Source: JAVJQS01 sp040218815 (lineage in GTDB: Bacteria > Bacteroidota > Bacteroidia > Flavobacteriales_E > Vicingaceae). From it: a DNA stretch of 54,841 bases. A program made the translations under genes and the position numbers. Location: positions 1 to 54,841 of the forward strand of contig JAVJQS010000010.1 in NCBI GenBank assembly GCA_040218815.1, written 5' to 3'. Below are positions 29,001 to 35,093 of this stretch, piece after piece. Position 1 is the first letter of the stretch; every line of letters begins with the position of its first letter. Under the pieces are notes generated by a model. That model had not been told where the DNA came from. It saw only the letters and a program-made list of their open reading frames with translations, and did no database searches.

Positions 29001-30759
29001 TTCTGAAATATGAGAAGTTTAAAGTTATAATTCCACTAGACACTTGGATTAACCAATTGCAATTTTGATTATTAGCATATTCCAAAGAATCGCTACTGCC
29101 ATCGCTAAAACTGCCAGAAGAGGCAGTTAGGGTAGTGTTTGCAGCGCATGGAGGTCCTGGAGCCGGTCCAAAAGCAAATGATAATACTCCACTTGATTCG
29201 CTAATATTTCTTATTTCTAAACCAGAATTATTTAATAGATAATTATTAGAATTTGGTATTGAATTACTATCAAATGTTGAGTTGGAAGAACTTCCAGGAA
29301 ACAAATCTCCATTGTCACCACGGTTGGTTTCATTGTCTAGATCACTATTTCCATCAGCCTCTTCTAAATCGACGCCTTTAAGTGTTTCGTCAGCGTTTAC
29401 GCTATTTCCAAATGCATTTGTTTTGTCTGTGTTAATGTGCCAGATTGCTAATCCTTCGCCATTTAGATCGGAGTCTAAACCGGTTTTCTGTCTATTCTCT
29501 AATAGGAAGTATTCATTTGATTGTGAAGTATTTATTCTAAAAACTTCATTAAGGTTTGTACTTGCTGCATCTAGAGTATATAAACCTGTGTTTCCAATGG
29601 TCAGCAGGGTCGGGCTTATCCAGTTTAATTCCTCCTTTGCCCATGCACAAAAATTACCTGGTCGATGTTCGTTTCCTAAATAGCCTGCACTTCCCATCAA
29701 TCCCCATTCGCCTATGCCTTCTGAATCTCCGTTTGTGTTGTCAGTATCATAAAGGTCAGGCAAGCCTAAATTGTGACCAAATTCATGGCAAAAAACACCA
29801 ATTCCAACAAGATTAGATGTAGCTCCCGAAGTTCTTGTTTCAGGATTAATCATGTAGTCGTTTATGGTAACACCATCATAAGTCACTGAGCCTAGGTTAC
29901 CCCCATTTAAAACCCAGCGGTGAGACCAGATATATTGCGTTCTGGCTCCTTGTTCTGCCCCAGGGCCAGCATGAACAGCTAGTATTCCATCAACTCTGTT
30001 ATTGTTGTCATTATCGTATAATGAGAAATCAACACCTGCAGTTTCTGCAGCGTCCACTGCTTCTCTTACTAAATCTGCTGCTTTATCATAGCCACTATCA
30101 GCGCCATAATAAAGATAGTTGCTATCTGCTCTGAACCATCCATAAACATCTACATCAACTGTTAATTGACTGTCTGATGATGTTTCATAGAATACTTTAA
30201 AACTTCCATCCCCATTTCTAAAATTCACCCCATAAAGTAGACTGTCGAAGTCTGATGTGTCATAAGTATTAGTAAGGTCTGGGTAGTCAATTAACAAGGC
30301 TAATACCTTAATATTTCCCGAAGCAGGGAAAGTTTTATTTTGAATTTGTTTTTTGACTTGGTTTAATACAGAAGATTTTAAAGGATTAAGATCAGGCTTT
30401 AATGAGAGAGAAACATTTACTAAGTAATTCTGTTCTGCAACAGTCCTTGAATTAGGGTTACGTGCTTTTACTCCATCAGGCACAAGCTCTCCAGATTGTT
30501 TTTTAGCATACTCATAAATTCCAGCATTGTTTCTTACTACTGAATAACCATCAGTAGTTTCTGTCCAATTATTATTCATGTTACCTTTTCCGACAATAGT
30601 TATGCTTGTACTATCAGCTTGTAAAATATCAACTGGAATGGGTGAGGCTATGCAATTAGAAGGAAATGAAAGTGGCTTTGAATTAGTCTGTGCATGTGAA
30701 TTTTGAATACCAATACAAAGGATTAGTAAGCTTGTTAGCAAAGAGTAGAATTTTTTCAT
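24328..30759 (-). CDS. Giant secreted M6-family metalloprotease with nine CUB and BACON-like domains (5' part)
   Basis: 2143 aa in this frame; about 2580 aa with the downstream frame. Signal peptide at residues 1-24 (ending SHAQ). The M6 (immune inhibitor A-like) zinc protease domain covers ~100-480, with H325EFGH329 in CHEFGHNLGLPDLYD and the GEWGLMGSAGYLG block. Residues ~536-1571 hold nine tandem CUB domains of ~115 aa. BACON-like units start at ~1572. The frame closes at RIGAGIGSQGNI within the seventh BACON unit because of one extra base in a four-base homopolymer. As written it would lack its T9SS tail and probably stay in the periplasm. It is likely a surface or secreted protease acting on extracellular protein. 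Confidence 0.88.
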   Translation of the reverse strand: MKKFYSLLTSLLILCIGIQNSHAQTNSKPLSFPSNCIASPIPVDILQADSTSITIVGKGNMNNNWTETTDGYSVVRNNAGIYEYAKKQSGELVPDGVKARNPNSRTVAEQNYLVNVSLSLKPDLNPLKSSVLNQVKKQIQNKTFPASGNIKVLALLIDYPDLTNTYDTSDFDSLLYGVNFRNGDGSFKVFYETSSDSQLTVDVDVYGWFRADSNYLYYGADSGYDKAADLVREAVDAAETAGVDFSLYDNDNNNRVDGILAVHAGPGAEQGARTQYIWSHRWVLNGGNLGSVTYDGVTINDYMINPETRTSGATSNLVGIGVFCHEFGHNLGLPDLYDTDNTNGDSEGIGEWGLMGSAGYLGNEHRPGNFCAWAKEELNWISPTLLTIGNTGLYTLDAASTNLNEVFRINTSQSNEYFLLENRQKTGLDSDLNGEGLAIWHINTDKTNAFGNSVNADETLKGVDLEEADGNSDLDNETNRGDNGDLFPGSSSNSTFDSNSIPNSNNYLLNNSGLEIRNISESSGVLSFAFGPAPGPPCAANTTLTASSGSFSDGSSDSLEYANNQNCNWLIQVSSGIITLNFSYFRTEANTDSVTVYDGINASSPLLGNFSGTSIPSAVTSSGSDMYIEFNTNSSISDTGWVANYTSSPAPIICGTDTLSSTFGTFEDGSDTANYDNNLNCSWLIAPPQATSIEISFNRFDTELTNDSVSIYDGTSSAGTLIATFSGNTIPSNTTINSGNAFIEFITNSSDTASGWEISYTSSPTCGGTITLTDSAGSFEDGSSVNNYDNSLNCVWIIEPDNAPATITFTMDSIDLNGFGDFVRVRDGDLSTSPIIGFFFGTNTGNTVTAFSGKMRVEFITNGTGTGKGFNASYTTSDTYCNNQTVFTGASGFFNDGSPFGRDYLNNTDCSWLIQPSTPNRRITLTFFGGAFNFNTQANIDTVTIYDGPTTNSPILRTLSGTPGFTTINSSGGSMLITFKSDSSITAGGWRANYTTSLAPSCAGTTSLTTANGTFDDGSADSLVYSENNSCNWLIQPPGATKIALQFSRFKTESANDFVRVYDGNNSSAPLLGTFSGSVLPPSIISSGGSLFVQFTTNATINETGWEANYTSTSNQCFDITLNLARDTIDDGSGTSNYDNNLNCTWLLEPVSAIDISLNFTEFDLNTDDTLKVYDGSSSAATLLGAFTGNTLPSTQTSTGSTMFIEFITNGSNTATGWKAFYDITSNLSCVGTTNLTALIGNIEDGSGTANYDINLNCGWLIQPPNVSTIQFTMDSMQLGSGDQINVYAGNNPSGTLLRTYTGTSFSGPVKASTGSMFIEFISDNANTGSGWAGNYSSSSTFCLPNTVLTALNANFEDGSPTTTDYANNSDCEWLIQPSNPNVIINLRFFRFSTASIADSVTVYDGSTTNDSILGTFYGNRFSSVTSTGNTMLVTFKTDSSNTATGWRANYRTIATPPCQAPTTLTAMSDTFTDGSLDGNNYAPNTSCTWLIQPTNALSIDLNFNRFETQSVSDFITVYDGSSNSAPSLGTFSGQASISTLSSTGGSLFIEFTTDGILELNGWEASYTANIDTITASPDTIFLGDQINSTNTFNITTSSSWTSADNAGWLSVSPVSGTGNATGTAEAIQANLLNQERIGEIYINSSITNSSDTIIVVQRSNGNILSISPDTLYFDGNPLGGQNATVSSNVNWNLTSTATWITVGTTSGVNNGSSIVSVSTNSTSSLRSAFVILSGTGGVVNDTMVVVQDTIVPLPPSLSVDPNSLSIASPSGSNASFDVNSNVVWQTTAGDPWLTITNPTSTVDTNTVQISSNTANTTTTSRTSYVAVQDVNGTLFDTVFVTQLGNNTILSVSPNNLTLNNPQGSNASASLAANINWTASIGASWLSASPLSGNSNANITVTANSANLATTDRVSFVALEGGGGAIVDTIFITQIAAPQTLSVSPNSVALAQAANSTSNFTINSNVDWQTLSGAPWLTIGNPAITSDTGVVQLTANSMNMNPLPRTTFVAVQDISGTLFDTVQVSQLGSNPVLSTNPDTIVLAETVNNNATFNLVSNGDWKLIAGDLWLSPSPSVGSGNASITVTSNSANPNLFARVSFIAIEDTLNNLLDTIIVVQDAQKLQLSTSPDTIRIGAGIGSQGNI
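26050..29155 (-). repeat. Array of nine CUB domains
   Basis: Nine units of about 115 residues. Each begins with a Cys and a TxLTxxxGxFxDGS block, has YxxNxxCxWLIQP, then VxVYDGxxxxxxLLGxFxG, and ends FITNSSxTxxGWxAxYTSS. The paired cysteines of each unit are kept. CUB domains bind ligands or protect proteases; a run of nine is long for a bacterial protein. Confidence 0.87.
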
Positions 30760-30856
30760 AATTAGGTAATCTTAATGCATTTTTTTACGAAGCATAAAGA
30801 TACCAATAGTTGATTTAAATTCGATCTCTAAGTGACTGATATTTAAGTACCTTAAA

Positions 30857-31663
30857 TTATGACTCTGTGCGTAAGGTGTTTTTTATTTCTCTTATCTCTT
30901 TTTGTAAGTCCATCATTGTATTGTTGAGTTGATCACGAGATAAATTTGGCTCCGGCATTTCATCACTAATGTAGTTTACAAATTTCCAGATCTCCAAAAT
31001 TTCATTTACATTGATTTCAAAGGGTTTATAAATTGGATTTGTTGAGCAGAGCAATAAGCTTTGATTTTTATCGAACTGTTGATAAAGTATCTTGAAGACA
31101 ACACCTTCGTTTTCAGTTACAACAATATAAGGGTAACCATCTTTAATGGTTTTCCAATTTTGAACAAACTCACCGGTTACCCAAGATTTATCTGAAACAG
31201 GTGGCATTGAATCACCACTAATCTGAAAAGTCCTAAATTTTTTATTACGGTCTAAAAAGGGCAATTGAAAGGTGGGTAATACTTTAATAAAATCTGGGTC
31301 ACCATAACCAGTTGTGTAACCTGCTTTAGCTTTTACATGCACCAATTCTATATTCTCTTCATTTTGTCGATCAACGGTTGTAGCCAACACCCTTAACTTG
31401 CCTCCAGTAACATCAATATCAACCCCTTGTTCTAACTGGTTAAGGTATAAGTCCGATAGTCTTGCTAAATCAGTTTTTAAGAGTTTGTCAATTGATATTT
31501 TGAAGAATGCAGAAAAGCGCAATAAAGTCTCAAAGTTAGGCTCGGAGTTTCCCAATTCATATCCGCTCAGTGAACTTCTTTTAATACCTATCTCTTCAGC
31601 TAAGTCAGCTTGAGAAATCTTTTTCCTTTTTCGTAATAATTGAAGGTTGTTTGCAAAATTCAT
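30857..31663 (-). CDS. XRE-type repressor with S24 (LexA/CI-like) self-cleavage domain
   Basis: A 268-aa regulator. Residues ~6-62 are a Cro/CI helix-turn-helix (LRKRKKISQADLAEEIGIKRSSLSGYELGNSEPN). Residues ~105-230 are an S24 peptidase fold: the cleavage bond is probably Ala114-Gly115 (KAKAGY), the nucleophile Ser152 (GDSM) and the general base Lys191 (VVFKILY). A charged helix ends the protein (residues ~240-268). The design is that of a damage-responsive repressor that cleaves itself on activated RecA. Its own promoter overlaps a palindrome that recurs before dinB, pointing to autoregulation. It sits 64 bases downstream of the helicase gene and close to two polymerase genes. The exact inducer is inferred, not seen. 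Confidence 0.88.
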   Translation of the reverse strand: MNFANNLQLLRKRKKISQADLAEEIGIKRSSLSGYELGNSEPNFETLLRFSAFFKISIDKLLKTDLARLSDLYLNQLEQGVDIDVTGGKLRVLATTVDRQNEENIELVHVKAKAGYTTGYGDPDFIKVLPTFQLPFLDRNKKFRTFQISGDSMPPVSDKSWVTGEFVQNWKTIKDGYPYIVVTENEGVVFKILYQQFDKNQSLLLCSTNPIYKPFEINVNEILEIWKFVNYISDEMPEPNLSRDQLNNTMMDLQKEIREIKNTLRTES

Positions 31664-31666
31664 ATC

Positions 31667-31681
31667 GACGTTATTTACGTC
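31667..31681 (-). promoter_or_regulatory. Palindromic operator of the S24 regulator (own gene)
   Basis: GACGT-TATTT-ACGTC, a perfect 5-bp inverted repeat; on the minus strand it reads TTGACGTAAATAACGTC. It starts 4 bases upstream of the regulator ATG and overlaps the -7 box. The same motif recurs at 33761-33777. Confidence 0.72.
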
Positions 31682-31712
31682 AAAAATATGATTAATATAT
31701 TGTCATTTCAAA
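31681..31712 (-). promoter_or_regulatory. Promoter of the S24 regulator
   Basis: On the minus strand TTTG (plus 31709-31712), 20 bases, TATTTTTG (plus 31681-31688). An exact TTTG-N20-TAnnTTTG promoter whose -7 box shares its last G with the operator, so a bound repressor would block polymerase. Confidence 0.7.
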
Positions 31713-31727
31713 TTTTGTATAATCTTT

Positions 31728-33398
31728 TTAGGCAACAAATGCTATTGCTAGTTTTATGTCGGTATAACTTACTTTCCCATTTAAGTTAGCATACATTTTT
31801 TTGAAACTCACCGGCTCCCCTTTTGGTACTTTTTTATATTCTGCTTCTACTTTTTTAATAATGGTGCTTTTGGGTTTGTAAAAACTGAGATTCATTTCTG
31901 GATTTTCTTGTTTTATCTTCAAAAAATGCCCTGCAATTGTTCCTTCAACCATGCCTCTTTCTTTCGCAATTTTATCAATACTAATGTTCTTCTTTAAGTA
32001 TCCGAGTGTGATATCATAGGTGCTTTCTCCACTTTTCTTGGCTTTTATTTTACTTTTATGCTTTTTGAGCTGCTTTTCATCGGTTAAGCCTCCACATTTT
32101 TTAATAAATGCTTTTGCTTCTGATTCAAGATCTTCAATACTTACTTTTTCTGAAGCTTCTTTGGAGAGTTCTTGAAATCGCTTATCGGCTTTATAGGCCA
32201 AGGAGTCTAATTCCAATGCCGTTTCATTTAATCCCAACAATTTGAGGTTCTCCAACTTTTTTAATCTAGAAAGTGCTACATAACCTTGTCCTTTCTCAAA
32301 GGTTTTTGAAAGGTCTATTTCAGCGGCTTCTAAGGTCATCCCTTGACTTTTATGAATGGTTATTGCCCAAGCTAAGCGCAATGGAACTTGATTAAATTGT
32401 GCAAGCATTTTGCCACTCTCGTCTTGTATTTTCCAATCTTCTGGTTCTGCCGTTACTATTCGATCATCTAGTAAGCGAACAAGTGGGGTTTGATCTTCGT
32501 CGTCAAAATCGATGACTTCACCCAAACTGCCATTAACTACTCCTTTTTCAGGGTTGTTGCGCACAAACATTACTTTGGCGCCTAGTTTTAATTCCATTTT
32601 CTCAGCCGCTAAGACTGATTTTTTCAATGTTTCAACTAACTTTTCATTCCCCTTAGTTTCTGCAACATAACTTTTAGACTTCGTAGTTAACTTGTTGAGT
32701 TCTTCAAGATTTATGGCGTCTACATCTATGTTGTGTGTGTAAAGTTTTGTGGGCTCAATTTCATAGGCATGTTCATTTTCTTGAGCGTCCTTTAAGTTCA
32801 TTAGTTGCATCTCTGAAAGTCGCCCTGCCCGTAGTTCGTTTAAAATTGCGTTCAATGAATTATCGCTTTGGCGATATTGCTCAGTAAGGTAGCAAATGGT
32901 TGGTGCGGCATTTAGCCAAGCCGTTGACATAAATGCAAACTTTTCTCTACTGCTGCCAGTGCCTACTGGTGGTAATTGAAAAAAATCGCCACAAAATATT
33001 ACTTGTATTCCACCAAAGGGTAGCTGGTTCATTTTAAAATACTTCAGCACTTGATCTACCATTTCCAACTGGTTTCTATGCAGCATTGATATTTCATCAA
33101 TTAATAACACTTCAACTTTATCAAACTTCTTGGTGAGGTACTTTTTAGTTTTTAAGTTTTTAAGCTGCGAGCTATTGAGGCTATTTTTTACACCAATTCC
33201 CGACCATGCATGAATCGTCATACCGTTAATGTGGGTTGCTGCAATTCCCGTTGAAGCAGTAATGGCAACAGGTACTTTTCGTTCTTTTAAGTAGTCGATA
33301 TATTGGTTAAGTACATAGGTTTTACCAGTTCCAGCGGAACCAGTTAAAAAAACATTTTTTCCAGATTTGAGTATTGCTAAGGTTTGATCTTGCGTCAT
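31728..33398 (-). CDS. Pif1/RecD-like superfamily 1 helicase with C-terminal helix-turn-helix domain
   Basis: A 556-aa DNA helicase. Walker A is GSAGTGKT (residues 20-27), motif II LLIDEISML, motif III FCGDFFQLPPV and the C-terminal UvrD-like motif WAITIHKSQGMTLEAAEIDL with YVALSRLKKLENL. Residues ~450-556 form a HTH_40-like helical domain (STYDITLGYLKKNISIDKIAKERGMVEGTIAGHFLKI). Such Pif1-like helicases unwind 5'-3' and resolve stalled forks or recombination structures. The gene follows the 77-aa gene by 12 bases, and that pair shares the divergent region with dinB, so damage-linked expression is likely but inferred. Confidence 0.88.
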   Translation of the reverse strand: MTQDQTLAILKSGKNVFLTGSAGTGKTYVLNQYIDYLKERKVPVAITASTGIAATHINGMTIHAWSGIGVKNSLNSSQLKNLKTKKYLTKKFDKVEVLLIDEISMLHRNQLEMVDQVLKYFKMNQLPFGGIQVIFCGDFFQLPPVGTGSSREKFAFMSTAWLNAAPTICYLTEQYRQSDNSLNAILNELRAGRLSEMQLMNLKDAQENEHAYEIEPTKLYTHNIDVDAINLEELNKLTTKSKSYVAETKGNEKLVETLKKSVLAAEKMELKLGAKVMFVRNNPEKGVVNGSLGEVIDFDDEDQTPLVRLLDDRIVTAEPEDWKIQDESGKMLAQFNQVPLRLAWAITIHKSQGMTLEAAEIDLSKTFEKGQGYVALSRLKKLENLKLLGLNETALELDSLAYKADKRFQELSKEASEKVSIEDLESEAKAFIKKCGGLTDEKQLKKHKSKIKAKKSGESTYDITLGYLKKNISIDKIAKERGMVEGTIAGHFLKIKQENPEMNLSFYKPKSTIIKKVEAEYKKVPKGEPVSFKKMYANLNGKVSYTDIKLAIAFVA

Positions 33399-33410
33399 TT
33401 TATTGTGTGT

Positions 33411-33644
33411 TTAATCTACCCATTGACCTCTTTTGGGCCTTAAACTATCGCGAACAGCTATCATATTTGTTTCATCAACAACCATAAATGCCATTGTAGA
33501 TTGTTCTTGTTCTTCGATGTCACAAGCGTGCACAGTTATCTTGTTTTTTTTGCCAAACTCTTTTAAATGGACGACATGGTGCTTAGCAGTTTCCACTGCA
33601 TCATTACCATAGAAATCCCAAATTAACTTTATTTTTCTACTCAT
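33411..33644 (-). CDS. Conserved small protein in the mutagenesis cluster
   Basis: A 77-aa soluble protein with no signal or membrane segment. It starts MSRKIKLIWDFYGNDAVETAKHHVVHLKEF, has CDIEEQEQS in the middle and ends RDSLRPKRGQWVD. The pattern suggests a small alpha/beta fold. I do not recognise a named family. It is first in the leftward unit with the helicase and faces dinB across a 146-base region containing the operator at 33761-33777. The context suggests a role in DNA repair or tolerance, or protection of polymerase activity; this is inference only. Confidence 0.6.
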   Translation of the reverse strand: MSRKIKLIWDFYGNDAVETAKHHVVHLKEFGKKNKITVHACDIEEQEQSTMAFMVVDETNMIAVRDSLRPKRGQWVD

Positions 33645-33754
33645 CTCAACTGTACTTTTCTAGCTTATTCAAATATCGGATTTCGCTTTTAGCTGAAAAA
33701 AATATTTCAACTTTAGTTGGTTTTATTTTATTATTTATGATTAAATTATTGGCA

Positions 33755-33777
33755 TAAAATTGACGTAAAAATCGTCA
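33755..33777 (+). promoter_or_regulatory. Operator and -7 box upstream of dinB
   Basis: TGACG-TAAAAAT-CGTCA (33761-33777) is an inverted repeat. With the preceding T it reads TTGACGTAAAAATCGTC, matching the regulator operator TTGACGTAAATAACGTC at 15 of 17 positions. TAAAATTG (33755-33762) overlaps it in the same way as at the regulator promoter. The dinB ATG follows 14 bases later. Confidence 0.72.
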
Positions 33778-33790
33778 TTTGGTTAAAATA

Positions 33791-34939
33791 ATGCAAAATA
33801 ATCAAGATAAAAACATCATTCACATGGATTTAGACTCCTTTTTTGTTTCAGTGGAACGATTGAGAGAGCCAAAGTTAAATGGAATTCCGCTATTAATTGG
33901 AGGAAGTAGTAATAGAGGTGTAGTCGCTTCTTGTAGCTATGAGGCGCGGAAGTTTGGTATTCATTCTGCCATGTCTATGAAAGTGGCGAAGCGGCTTTGT
34001 CCGCATGCCACAGTAATTGGTGGCGATTCAGAGCAGTACAGTAAATTTTCAAACTTGGTAACCGATGTAATTGCCGAGCAAGTGCCCTTATATGAAAAAT
34101 CTTCAATAGATGAATTTTACATCGATTTAAGTGGAATGGAGCGTTTTCATAACTCCTATTTGCTTGCTCAAAAAATAAAGAAAGACATTAAAAAGCACAG
34201 CGGGCTTAACATTTCTTTTGGACACTCCATTAATAAAACAGTTTCTAAAGTAGCCACCAATGAGTCGAAACCCAATGGATATTGTAAGGTAGAGCAGGGA
34301 AGTGAGCGCTTTTTTCTGTCGCCGCTCACCGTTAATAAAATACCACAAGTGGGTGCTAAGACCTATCATACCTTAAGGAGCATGGGCGTAATAAAAGTGC
34401 AAACACTGCAACAAATGCCCATGAATCTAATTGAAAATGTATTGGGTAAAAATGGTCGTAGTATTTGGCAAAAGGCACAAGGAGTTGACCATAGTCCGGT
34501 GAGGCCATATTCAGAACAAAAATCCATGTCTGCTGAACGAACTTTTAATCAAGACACCACCAATGTGACACAGCTGAAAAGTATTTTGGTGGGCATGACA
34601 GAGCGTTTGGCCTTTAAGCTGCGTAAGCAAAAAAAATTAACGGCTTGTATCGCTGTAAAAATCCGTTACTCCGACTTTGATACACAAACAATGCAATGCC
34701 GCATCACTTACACCTCGTCTGACCATGTGCTGATTAGTAAAGCCAAAGAGTTGTTTGACAAGCTATATCAACGGCGGATGCTAATCCGCTTGATAGGCGT
34801 GCGTTTTAGTCATTTAGTAGGCGGCGGTTATCAAATTAATTTGTTCGACGATACTGAAGAAATGATAAACCTCTATCAGGCGATGGATAGAATTCGCTTG
34901 CGCTTTGGAGACGATAAAGTGAGGAGAGCAGGAAGTTGA
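33791..34939 (+). CDS. dinB: DNA polymerase IV (Y-family, error-prone)
   Basis: A 382-aa lesion-bypass polymerase. MDLDSFFVSVERL carries the first catalytic Asp, and the second catalytic block is SSIDEFYIDLSGMER (SxDE motif). GHSINKTVSKVATNESKPNG and the helix-hairpin-helix PQVGAKTYHTLRSMGV follow, then the little-finger domain. QINLF near residues 348-352 looks like a sliding-clamp binding motif. The TTG at 33779 is discarded; the ATG at 33791 fits the family. All catalytic residues are intact, unlike ImuB proteins, which lose them. It stands divergent from the 77-aa/helicase unit and directly behind the operator, so it is probably a target of the S24 repressor. Confidence 0.95.
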   Translation: MQNNQDKNIIHMDLDSFFVSVERLREPKLNGIPLLIGGSSNRGVVASCSYEARKFGIHSAMSMKVAKRLCPHATVIGGDSEQYSKFSNLVTDVIAEQVPLYEKSSIDEFYIDLSGMERFHNSYLLAQKIKKDIKKHSGLNISFGHSINKTVSKVATNESKPNGYCKVEQGSERFFLSPLTVNKIPQVGAKTYHTLRSMGVIKVQTLQQMPMNLIENVLGKNGRSIWQKAQGVDHSPVRPYSEQKSMSAERTFNQDTTNVTQLKSILVGMTERLAFKLRKQKKLTACIAVKIRYSDFDTQTMQCRITYTSSDHVLISKAKELFDKLYQRRMLIRLIGVRFSHLVGGGYQINLFDDTEEMINLYQAMDRIRLRFGDDKVRRAGS

Positions 34940-35015
34940 GTGAGGAGTGAGAAATTAGGAGTAACAATTTTGAATTGACGTTCAGAAACTGCAAACACAG
35001 TTTACACTAAAGTAC

Positions 35016-35050
35016 AAGTGCTTTTAAAGCTAAACTTTAGGCACTTTTAA
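35016..35050 (+). terminator. Possible weak terminator between dinB and the DnaE2-like gene
   Basis: AAGTGC (35016-35021) pairs with GCACTT (35041-35046) and the inner TAAAG pairs with CTTTA, followed by TTAA. The hairpin is imperfect and the T tract short. Confidence 0.35.
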
Positions 35051-35063
35051 TTCCAAATTGATC

Positions 35064-35088
35064 ATTGAACATTAAATAATTGAACATT
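35064..35088 (+). repeat. Direct repeat ATTGAACATT before the DnaE2-like gene
   Basis: ATTGAACATT occurs at 35064-35073 and again at 35079-35088, a 15-base offset, directly before the TTG start. It may be a regulatory site or chance in AT-rich DNA. Confidence 0.45.
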
Positions 35089-35093
35089 GAATT

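Noticed and set aside
29282..29816. Plus-strand frames opposite the protease domain
   Set aside because: They are shadows of the minus-strand M6 protease gene with no recognisable protein features.
30857..31663. Prophage remnant suggested by a CI-like repressor
   Set aside because: No integrase, structural or lysis genes nearby; the neighbours are DNA-repair genes and the operator is shared with dinB.
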